This document shows, one piece after another, positions 9,633 to 18,684 of a stretch of DNA of 64,000 bases; position 1 is the first letter of the stretch, and every line of letters begins with the position of its first letter. The stretch is from assembly GCA_029168955.1 (NCBI GenBank), contig JAPDOI010001067.1, positions 124,001 to 188,000 of the forward strand, written 5' to 3'. The position numbers were made by a program, and so were the translations under genes. The notes under the pieces were generated by a model. That model worked only from the letters and a program-made list of their open reading frames with translations, did not search any database and was not told where the DNA came from. The DNA comes from Aplectana chamaeleonis (taxonomy: Eukaryota; Nematoda; Chromadorea; Rhabditida; Cosmocercidae).

Positions 9633-11909
9633 TTAGTTTTTCAATTCTTTCAATTTATCTATGAAAAACTTCACCTTAGAGCAGACATTGGCTATCCTCA
9701 AGGCCTCTGTGTAAATTGTTGAGGCCTTGATGATAACAGAAACTGCAGAATCTGATTGTGGGAACTTCTTCACTATGAAATCAAAGTCATCTGTTTTATT
9801 GTATAAATTGGTCAAAATTGCATTATTATCTATTCTTATATTGATATCTAAGTAATTAGTATGAAATTCATTCATGTGAGTTCTTTTAATCTCTAATACA
9901 TTATTATAAACAGCTGCTAACAAATCTTCAACATATTGATCATTTTTGTTGTGAATAACCAATAAGTCGTCCATATATCTAAATGGCTCCAATAGAACAT
10001 TCTGATTAAGAGAAAAAGTTTTGGAAAATTGAAACTCCATCACAGATAAAACCAGGGCTGCTAAAATTGGACTAAAATTACCACCTTGTGGAACCCCTTG
10101 TTTCTGTTTGAAAACGATGCCTCCGAATAAACAGTAACTATTGTTGAGAAGGTAATCAATGCTGTAGATTAAATCTTGCTTAGTATAATATCTATAACTA
10201 TTACTTCTCAAATGACTATCCGTATAGAAGGATTTGAAACCATTACTTGCAATGAATTTCTTGTTTGAGTTTTTGTAGCACACGTTGACCAAGTAACTCA
10301 TACAGCTAATAATAGTGGTATGAGGTAGGTTGGTAAACATATCCGTAAAATCTGCAGAATACAACTTCGCATTTGTATTTTTAAATGGGTTCAATTGCTC
10401 TCCAATATTTGTGTTTGTTATTGCCCAGTATGTTTTGATTGTTTTATGACGAGAACGCACTATATTAGTGTAATTTACAAAATGTTTCTTGAGCGTCGTG
10501 AATATCACACATAACTCTTGAGCTAGTGGTTTCAAACTGCTATTATGCGCACCAGTAATACATCTGAATTTAATAGGAGTTTTATGCAATTTCGGTATGG
10601 CATAAATCAATGGAAGTGTGCAATCCACTTCGAACTTCAAATTGTTTTTCAAGTTGAAAAACTTATGTTTTAGGATTATCGAAATTTCATTTGCATTTGG
10701 TACAGCTTCATAAACTTGGTTATAATCTTCATATATTATTGTATTGTTAATTTCATCAAAACCAATTCCCATTTCTTTCATGAGAAACATGAGGTAATAC
10801 TTCTTGCAAATTACTCCGTAGTTATTACTAGCCTTATCCAATGGACAAAATATGAAAGTCTTTTGCAACTTTTTCACAACTCCATAAGGAAACCTTACAG
10901 TATTTTCTACAAGTAGCAGACTATGAAGAAGTGGCTTGATTCTTTTCCTGTATTGTGTTTTTAGAAAAGATATTATACAGTCAATCTTCTCAGCGTTTAG
11001 TCCAAACTTATTGATCAGAAAATTGATAGCCTCAAGTGTGGTTTGATAGAAAATGTTTTTTATATCAAGTCTATTTGATATGTCATTAATCCTGAACTTA
11101 GTGCCTTTATTAAGGATGTCTCTGAAACCGATATCGTCAATTAATTCCAAATTCCCTGTGATTATATGCCTACTGTGAGGGCAAATATAATCACGATATT
11201 TATAACTATCTGTTTCACAAACGCATGTTGAACTCAATATAGATTGAATTTCAGTGGCAGTAAGAGTTCTCAAAAATTTGTTATAATTGTAAATTCTGGA
11301 AGAAATAGGGTTGTTATAAGTGTATATAGGTCTGAAAATTTTTGTATTGTTTTCTATGTTACCAATTATGTTTTTGATGGCAGGGGAGTTAAGAATTCTG
11401 TTAAAATTTACTTTATCAAAAATTTTATTGGCAAAGGGAATTTTAATGAGGTGGCCTTCCAATTTACGTCCCTTGGACTTACATGTAACGATGTTATAGT
11501 GCAAGCTGGTTAGCAAACGTAAGACAAGAAATTTATACTTATGTTGAACATTTTTCAAAAATTCTGTTGATAATGACGCGTTCAGAAGATTTTTCATGTT
11601 TTTCTTGTCCAAGGATTTGAGCAGTCTATAAACTTCTATTGGTCTACCAAGATCATTTTCATGATTGGTCAGATAGTCAAGAATGTCCTTATATCTTTCT
11701 TTATTTATAAACCTCTTAGGTTTCTTTTTCCCTCTGTTTTTTCTTTCTTTAGTGATATGAAGTGAGAAAAAGGGATGACTGTTCTTGTATGAAAGCGGAT
11801 TTGCAACGTCCGTAATATTACCATAGCCCTTAATCGCTCCAGCCGCGAAGCGGCTGGAGAGGTTTGGTTTTGCCTGGCACTTGTGATCACTTAGATTTTG
11901 GTAAAGTAG
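9633..11909 (-). CDS. Penelope-like (Naiad-type) reverse transcriptase
   Basis: The frame is open for about 758 codons on the minus strand (from just after a TAA at 11910-11912 to the stop at 9633). No ATG opens it, so its 5' end may be an exon boundary or a break. The start of the frame carries a basic segment (KERKNRGKKKPKRF). Reverse transcriptase motifs follow in order: CPLDKASNNYGVICKKYY, IYAIPKLHKTPIKFRCITG (finger motif typical of Penelope-like elements), LYSADFTDMFTNLPH (motif A with catalytic Asp), KQGVPQGGNFSPILAALVL (motif B) and PFRYMDDLLVIHNK (motif C, two Asp). No nuclease domain follows at the C-terminus. A GIY-YIG protein lies upstream on the same strand (16227-15643). That permuted order is the hallmark of the Naiad clade of Penelope-like elements. 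Catalytic residues are intact. Confidence 0.8.
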   Translation of the reverse strand, partial: LLYQNLSDHKCQAKPNLSSRFAAGAIKGYGNITDVANPLSYKNSHPFFSLHITKERKNRGKKKPKRFINKERYKDILDYLTNHENDLGRPIEVYRLLKSLDKKNMKNLLNASLSTEFLKNVQHKYKFLVLRLLTSLHYNIVTCKSKGRKLEGHLIKIPFANKIFDKVNFNRILNSPAIKNIIGNIENNTKIFRPIYTYNNPISSRIYNYNKFLRTLTATEIQSILSSTCVCETDSYKYRDYICPHSRHIITGNLELIDDIGFRDILNKGTKFRINDISNRLDIKNIFYQTTLEAINFLINKFGLNAEKIDCIISFLKTQYRKRIKPLLHSLLLVENTVRFPYGVVKKLQKTFIFCPLDKASNNYGVICKKYYLMFLMKEMGIGFDEINNTIIYEDYNQVYEAVPNANEISIILKHKFFNLKNNLKFEVDCTLPLIYAIPKLHKTPIKFRCITGAHNSSLKPLAQELCVIFTTLKKHFVNYTNIVRSRHKTIKTYWAITNTNIGEQLNPFKNTNAKLYSADFTDMFTNLPHTTIISCMSYLVNVCYKNSNKKFIASNGFKSFYTDSHLRSNSYRYYTKQDLIYSIDYLLNNSYCLFGGIVFKQKQGVPQGGNFSPILAALVLSVMEFQFSKTFSLNQNVLLEPFRYMDDLLVIHNKNDQYVEDLLAAVYNNVLEIKRTHMNEFHTNYLDINIRIDNNAILTNLYNKTDDFDFIVKKFPQSDSAVSVIIKASTIYTEALRIANVCSKVKFFIDKLKELKN

Positions 11910-11912
11910 TTA

Positions 11913-12151
11913 ATAAAACCTGTAAAACAAATTTTCTAGAGATTTCCTTCTGGATATAAGTGAGAGAGTATAGAAGACACCCGCTGACAAAATTTGAGCC
12001 AAATCGATTGAAAATTAACAAAGTTAGATCGGCGGAAGCTTAGCTAAAATTCGCGTTTTTTCTTGTAACGCGTCCCTCGTGTCCTGTTCCTCGTCCCTCG
12101 TCCCTCGTTCCTCGTTCGCGCCACTAGCCACTGCCAGTGGTCGCAGGCTAT
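11913..12151. other. Linker between the RT frame and the satellite, with short repeats
   Basis: Positions 12070-12118 hold irregular direct repeats of CCTCGT(C/T) before the satellite begins. A 23-bp near-perfect hairpin (CTCCAGCCGC and its complement) lies within the RT frame at about 11836-11858. No gene is seen in the linker. Confidence 0.4.
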
Positions 12152-14968
12152 CAGTACATAGGGCATCTGATGACGTCATCAGGATGTCATGTAAAGTACA
12201 TAGGGCATCTGATGACGTCATCAGGTGTCATGTAAAGTACATAGGGCATCTGATGACGTCATAAGGGTGTCATGTAAAGTACATAGGGCATCTGATGACG
12301 TCATCAGGGTGTCATGTAAAGTACATAGGGCATCTGATGACGTCATCAGGGTGTCATGTAAAGTACATAGGGCATCTGATGACGTCATCAGGTGTCATGT
12401 AAAGTACATAGGGCATCTGATGACGTCATCAGGGTGTCATATAAAGTACATAGGGCATCTGATGACGTCATCAGGATGTCATGTAAAGTACATAGGGCAT
12501 CTGATGACGTCATCAGGGTGTCATGTAAAGTACATAGGGCATCTGATGACGTCATAAGGGTGTCATGTAAAGTACATAGGGCATCTGATGACGTCATCAG
12601 GGTGTCATGTAAAGTACATAGGGCATCTGATGACGTCATCAGGGTGTCATGTAAAGTACATAGGGCATCTGATGACGTCATCAGGGTGTCATGTAAAGTA
12701 CATAGGGCATCTGATGACGTCATCAGGGTGTCATGTAAAGTACATAGGGCATCTGATGACGTCATCAGGATGTCATGTAAAGTACATAGGGCATCTGATG
12801 ACGTCATCAGGGTGTCATGTAAAGTACATAGGGCATCTGATGACGTCATAAGGGTGTCATGTAAAGTACATAGGGCATCTGATGACGTCATCAGGGTGTC
12901 ATGTAAAGTACATAGGGCATCTGATGACGTCATCAGGGTGTCATGTAAAGTACATAGGGCATCTGATGACGTCATCAGGGTGTCATGTAAAGTACATAGG
13001 GCATCTGATGACGTCATCAGGGTGATATGTAAAGTACATAGGGCATCTGATGACGTCATCAGGGTGTCATGTAAAGTACATAGGGCATCTGATGACGTCA
13101 TCAGGATGTCATGTAAAGTACATAGGGCATCTGATGACGTCATCAAGGTGTCATGTAAAGTACATAGGGCATCTGATGACGTCATCAGGATGTCATGTAA
13201 AGTACATTGGGCATCTGATGACGTCATCAGGGTGGCATGGAAAGTACATAGGGCATGTGATGACGCCATCAGGGGGTGATGGAAAGGACATAGGGCATCT
13301 GATGACGTCATCAAGGTGTCATGTAAAGTACATAGGGCATCTGATGACGTCAAAGGGTGTCATGTAAAGTACATAGGGCATCTGATGACGTCATCAGGGT
13401 GTCATGTAAAGTACATAGGGCATCTGATGGACGTCATCAAGGTGTCATGTAAAGTACATAGGGCATCTGATGACGTCAAAAAGGGTGTCATGTAAAGTAC
13501 ATAGGCCATGTGATGACGTCAGCAGGGTGTCATGTAAAGTACATAGGGCATCTGATGACGTCATCAGTATGTCATGTAAAGTACATAGGGCATCTGATGA
13601 CGTCATCAGGGTGTCATGTAAAGTACATAGGGCATCTGATGACGTCATAAAGGGTGTCATGTAAAGTACATAGGGCATCTGATGACGTCATCAGGGTGTC
13701 ATGTAAAGTACATAGGGCATCTGATGACGTCATCAGGGTGTCATGTAAAGTACATAGGGCATCTGATGACGTCATCAGGGTGTCATGTAAAGTACATAGG
13801 GCATCTGATGACGTCATCAGGGTGTCATGTAAAGTACATAGGGCATCTGATGACGTCATCAGGGTGTCATGTAAAGTACATAGGGCATCTGATGACGTCA
13901 TCAGGATGTCATGTAAAAATCCATAGGGCATCTGATGACGTCATCAAGGTGTCATATAAAGTACATAGGGCATCTGATGACGTCATCAGGATGTCATGTA
14001 AAGTACATTGGGCATCTGATGACGTCATCAGGTGTCATGTAAAGTACATAGGGCATCTGATGACGCCATCAGGGTGTCATGTAAAGTACATAGGGCATCT
14101 GATGACGTCATCAAGGTGTCATGTAAAGTACATAGGGCATCTGATGACGTCAAAAAGGGTGTCATGTAAAGTACATAGGGCATCTGATGACGTCATCAGG
14201 GTGTCATGTAAAGTACATAGGGCATCTGATGACGTCATCAGGATGTCATGTAAAGTACATAGGGCATCTGATGACGTCATCAGGGTGTCATGTAAAGTAC
14301 ATAGGGCATCTGATGACGTCATCAGGGTGTCATGTAAAGTACATAGGGCATCTGATGACGTCATCAGGGTGTCATGTAAAGTACATAGGGCATCTGATGA
14401 CGTCATCAGGGTGTCATGTAAAGTACATAGGGCATCTGATGACGTCATCAGGGTGTCGCTAAAGTACATAGGGCATCTGATGACGTCATCAGGGTGTCAT
14501 GTAAAGTACATAGGGCATCTGATGACGTCATCAAGATGTCATGTAAATACATAGGGCATCTGATGACGCCATCAGGGTGTCATGTAAAGTACATAGGGCA
14601 TCTGATGACGTCATCAAGGTGTCATGTAAAGTACATAGGGCATCTGATGACGTCAAAGGGTGTCATGTAAAGTACATAGGGCATCTGATGACGTCATCAG
14701 GGTGTCATGTAAAGTACATAGGGCATCTGATGACGTCATCAGGATGTCATGTAAAGTACATAGGGCATCTGATGACGTCATCAAGGTGTCATGTAAAAGT
14801 ACATAGGGCATCTGATGACGTCGTCAGGATGTGACGTAAAGTACATAGGGCATCTGATGACGTCATTAGGATGTCATGTAAAGAACATAGTGCATCTGAT
14901 GACGTCATCATGGTGTCATGTAAAGTACATAGGGCATCTGATGACGTCATCAGGACGTCGTGGAAAGT
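12152..14968. repeat. Tandem array of a 42-bp satellite with a perfect CRE/ATF palindrome
   Basis: About 66 head-to-tail copies of a 42-bp unit. Each carries the 16-bp palindrome CTGATGACGTCATCAG, centred on TGACGTCA, the consensus cAMP-response element. The remainder of the unit reads GGTGTCATGTAAAGTACATA plus GGGCAT. Most differences between units lie outside TGACGTCA, for example a missing TC after it or AAAGGG in place of CAGGG. A few units have GACGCC or GACGTCGTC. The outermost units are most degenerate (14820-14968). Long open frames exist on both strands only because 42 is a multiple of three, so it is not coding. The array sits between the two coding parts of the Naiad-like element. 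Confidence 0.97.
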
Positions 14969-15096
14969 GAGTAGCGCTTAATTCGTAGCGTGCGCAACAA
15001 GTTTGTTGCTTACTGATTATTATAGCAATCAATGCTATTTGAAAAATATTGAAGATTTTCATAGATATTACTTCGTAATATCAATAAAAGTGAACA

Positions 15097-15278
15097 ATTC
15101 TATCAAAAAGGGGTCTTCCAAGCGAAAGAGGTTTGGTTGGCGTCAGAAACGTCCCAACAAAAAGAGAACAATAGGTAAAGTAGATTGAGGAGAGTCTACA
15201 AAAAGTAGAACAATATTCTCTGAGAGTAATTTTCTTGGTGAACACTTCTTAACAGCGAAAACAAACCGTTGCGGTGTT
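15097..15278. repeat. Left arm of a 182-bp inverted repeat (partner 15541-15720)
   Basis: The reverse complement of this arm matches 15541-15720 with only a few changes. The arms contain the 3' end of the GIY-YIG coding region, so this arm is an inverted copy of the end of that reading frame. The spacer is about 262 bp. Read rightward, the arm encodes a very basic peptide (KRKRFGWRQKRPNKKR), followed by a GGTAAAG/GGTAAGT that looks like a splice donor. Confidence 0.85.
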
Positions 15279-15540
15279 CTACACAGAAGCTTTCCGTGGT
15301 TCCAATAATGGTCTTGATTACGCAAGAACCGTTTAAACGTATGTGCATGTAAACCTAACTCTTACCATCACAATAGAAGATGACGTCGCAAAGACTTAGA
15401 CAGACGGTTGGAGTCTTGCTGTAAGAGGAGAAGCAAAACAATAAAATAGAAATACAGCATTAAGCAAGAGTAATTCCGTAAAATCTCGCTAAACGAATAG
15501 AAGTGCTTTTTCCGAAAGACACTATACTCATCATCGTAAA

Positions 15541-15720
15541 ATGCCACAACGGTTTGTTTCCGCTGTTAAGAAGTGTTCACCAAGAAAAATTACTCTCAGA
15601 GAATATTGTTCACTTTTTGTAGACTCTCCTCAATCTACTTACCTATTGTTCTCTTTTTGTTGGGACGTTTCTGACGCCAACCAAACCTCTTTCGCTTGGA
15701 AGACCCCTTTTTGATAGAAT
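15541..15720. repeat. Right arm of the 182-bp inverted repeat
   Basis: Partner of 15097-15278. It overlaps the C-terminal codons of the GIY-YIG frame on the minus strand. Confidence 0.85.
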
Positions 15721-16227
15721 ATTATCATTAAGTCCAAATGGATGAGCAGTCATTAAAAGCTTGATCCAAAACAATTCCTTTTCTAGCAAAACGCTCAGGT
15801 CTTCATTTGACTTTAAAGCATCAAGGACATACACAGAAAATCCTGAACGGCATTGTTGAAAATGCTCATATAAAAGTGTGTGTTTTTTAAAGGTTTTCGA
15901 ATTATTCAGATGTTCTCTAATTCTGATTTTCAGACTTCGTTGTGTAATTCCAACATATTGTTTACTGCAACAATTGCACTGCAGGCAATAGACCACTCCC
16001 TTAGTATTACAATTGGTGGACGAAGTGTGATAAGTATTAATTGAAAAATTTGTAGTATTAGAACAAATCTGATTCTCAAATCTGATAATACTGCAAATGC
16101 TACGATTATTTTTACACTTTTCACCCACGGTATGGCCTCCCAAGTCCTTAACTGTATACTGCCCATTACCTACCTTGTACTTCGTGAAACTAGATACCTG
16201 AAAGTAATTGCTCTGACTGACTTGCAT
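15643..16227 (-). CDS. GIY-YIG endonuclease part of the Naiad-like element
   Basis: A 194-residue minus-strand frame. The N-terminal half has several Cys and His (KCKNNRSIC, NQIC, HTSSTNCN), suggesting a zinc-binding module. GVVYCLQCNCCSKQYVGIT (about 78-96) is the GIY-YIG pair, followed by LKIRIREHLNN with the usual Arg and His. HTLLYEHFQQC, LEKELFWIKLL and HPFGLNDN follow, the last being typical of the end of GIY-YIG domains in Penelope-like elements. The enzyme would nick target DNA for insertion. The last residues read KRGLPSERGLVG in this frame, but a one-base shift gives the basic KRKRFGWRQKRPNKKR, ending at a possible splice donor (GGTAAGT). The annotated end may therefore be wrong and the true protein could splice onward towards the reverse transcriptase. 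Confidence 0.75.
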   Translation of the reverse strand: MQVSQSNYFQVSSFTKYKVGNGQYTVKDLGGHTVGEKCKNNRSICSIIRFENQICSNTTNFSINTYHTSSTNCNTKGVVYCLQCNCCSKQYVGITQRSLKIRIREHLNNSKTFKKHTLLYEHFQQCRSGFSVYVLDALKSNEDLSVLLEKELFWIKLLMTAHPFGLNDNILSKRGLPSERGLVGVRNVPTKREQ

Positions 16228-16944
16228 GGAGTTTTTTGACTGTTAAATCCACATCACCTAGGAAGCCAAGCCTAAGTGAAGGGGTGATCCACCTTAAGGT
16301 TGGTGTACCGAAAGGCTTCGGTGGGGCTGCCACCAAGGGAATGACGGGCCCTTTTTTGTTCCAAAGAACCAGTGTTACCGGAAGCGTGCAGAGCAGATCC
16401 CAACCACGCTACTCTACACCCCACATCAGCAACAACGCCTATTTTTAGGAGGAGGTATGGCCCTCCTTGAGTGGTTGAATGTAGTGTTACTGGGTTATGT
16501 CTTAACCCACATACATGCAAGACAAAGAACAAAAAAAAAAGATGAAAATAAAAGGGAGGGTATGTATTAGCTTAGGAAGCGAAGCTCATACACGAAGGCT
16601 AATAAGATGTAAAAATAATATGTTCTACCACTGAAACAAAAATTGTGCAACATTTCACTGAGAGCTTATCATAACTCTTTCAAGTATCTATCCATTGAAA
16701 TGAATTTCTCCACATGTCCAAAAATTAGCATATTAATATATGTGTAGTATAATGAAATTTCAGATGTCGCAACTATCCCAGTAGAGAAGAGAAGCTAAAC
16801 ATTAAAGATCGAACTGCTAGAAGAAGTATTGAGAGTTCAGGAGACCAGCCGGTCCGGGAATTCACCAGTCGGTGCTGAGGCATGTTTCCTCAAAGAGAGA
16901 ATCTGTCATAAAATTGTGTTCATTACCCGATAAACGGTGCTGCT
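16228..16944. other. Probable 5' leader of the Naiad-like element
   Basis: Upstream (minus strand) of the GIY-YIG start and before the second 203-bp repeat. It has GC-balanced stretches with small hairpins near 16300-16340 and 16446-16466, then AT-rich DNA. No gene is supported. Confidence 0.35.
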
Positions 16945-17147
16945 CGTGAATGTGAATAAAGCATAATTTTTCGGCTTCGAGAAAACCTGAGCAAAACTTT
17001 CATGAAGCCTTTCCGCACCTTGCGGTGAGATGCCCTGAGAATATAACTGCATCTTATTTAATCGACTATGTTCTAGTAATTGGGTAAATCGTCTCAACAT
17101 CGGGGCGCAAAAGTGTCTGCGGCCAGAGTTGCCTTTGGTGACAAACA
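16945..17147 (-). repeat. 203-bp direct repeat, copy 2
   Basis: Second copy of the block at 8920-9122, same orientation. Here the minus-strand open frame is longer (17196-16906), adding ESLTESIITPKSLAL before the shared part. This copy could be nearer the ancestral sequence. I do not recognise the encoded peptide. Confidence 0.75.
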
Positions 17148-17824
17148 GTGCCAGCGACTTGGGCGTAATTATGCTCTCGGTTAAAGACTCGAACATGAGC
17201 GAATATCCAACTGCACTAAATTCATGTAAAGTTTGCTTACGTTGAAAATCGATTCCTTACTTTATAGGAGGATGAAACTGGCACATCACCACGTAACTTC
17301 TCGTATTCGTAATTTTTTTCAAGACTCGATAGAACTTCCCGCCCTGAAAAGTTGTTGGGAAAACCTGAAACTGATATTAGCACAAATAACACTCGAAAGT
17401 CGCTTCTCTTTTTGGAATATGATAGCATAAGTCTTTGCTGAAAAGCCAAATCCAGTAGGAATCGCTATTCGATGTATAATATCTCACTGACTTCTTCGTT
17501 AAGTGTCCTCTAATGAATGCAAGTAGCAGTACCTTGAATCTACATTCATATAGTGATGGAAAATAAAGAACCATAGTAACCATGGAATAGTAAAAAATAA
17601 GAATTGAATATATGCTGGCCAGTCTGATGAAAAAGAAGAATCAAGAAAAAGACACTTGAAGTTTTGTTTTTGAAACTTATCTTCTCTTATCAATTAGTGT
17701 TAATGATCATGAGAATAAACATCGAATTCCATTTTGGTAAGAATATCAATTTCTCGCCGGAAACGGTATTTGCAAAAAAGACGCTCGAAACCGCCGGCGG
17801 TCGGCAGCGCCCACCGGCAGCAAT

Positions 17825-17911
17825 GTGCACTCGCGAACCGACCCAATTGTAGGGTGCGCCATAACCGACGGTTATGGCGCACCCTACAATTGGGTCGGTT
17901 CGCGAGTGCAC
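17825..17911. repeat. 87-bp near-perfect palindrome (MITE end or foldback)
   Basis: Arms of about 43 bp begin with GTGCACTCGCGAACCGACCC and meet at ATAACCGACGGTTAT. A poly-C run follows. A related end is found at 8304-8325. No coding capacity. Confidence 0.9.
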
Positions 17912-18684
17912 CCCCCCCCCCCCAATCACACACTATGAATCCAAACGCCTAGAGTCTTTATCATAGACATACGCAGGACTATCAAGAAAAAATTAAATAT
18001 GACGAAAGAAGTGGAAATAACAGTCGAATTTTCCGTCGATTATGGCGCAACCTTTAGTATGCTTAGTGGATCTCGAAAGACGCAACCGCACTATCGCGTT
18101 TTTTCCGTTGGCTTAGACTGTATTTGAGCCGTGTTGAGTCACCAAATCATCTGTTCTTCGCCAATTTTCAGGACGGGCTCTGCCCATCAGTACAAATACC
18201 TCTGAATTCAATGTTCGAGTACAAACATTTTAGCTTGTTTTCGGGGCTCGTGACGACGTAGGCTTTCCAGTGAAGGCCGTACGAGTCTATCAGCATCGCA
18301 GCCTCGATCACTTTATCGCTAGCCTCGCTATCTCGCCCGGTGCGGTGCAACTCGTCCTTTTCCGAACCAATACAAAACGTACCGCTATTTCTTCATTTTA
18401 TCTAGTTTTTTTTTCAGTTTTTTTTTTGTCATTTCTCAATACGTACTGACAGATCCAAGGGTTCCATTCATGTCACGAAATTGATATCATTCTTAAGCGT
18501 GTATGCTGCCATTAAATTCGCGCATTGCTATTTTGAATTGTACAAGTTTTTGGAAGGAGTCAAGCAAAACCAAAAAATCACCGGGAAAAAAAGGAATGCG
18601 TTTATCGTATGCACCGGATGTACCTGTTGTCTTCAGCATCTGAGCTTTGCACCACAGTTTTGTAAGAGGACTTTTTTATTATAG

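Noticed and set aside
12079..14834. Many long open frames on both strands (up to about 320 codons) in the 42-bp array
   Set aside because: The unit length is a multiple of three and lacks stops in several frames. The peptides are pure repeats in all registers and on both strands, so there is no sign of coding.
12152..14968. CTGATGA in each satellite unit as a hammerhead core
   Set aside because: No GAAA partner or matching stems follow. CTGATGA is simply half of the CRE palindrome.
12152..14968. CRISPR array
   Set aside because: The repeats are directly adjacent with no unique spacers, and the genome is eukaryotic.
18168..18350. Minus-strand frame with YGLHWKAYVVTSPENK, faintly calpain-like
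   Set aside because: It is antisense to the calpain gene, lacks the GHAY catalytic context and has no splice partners.
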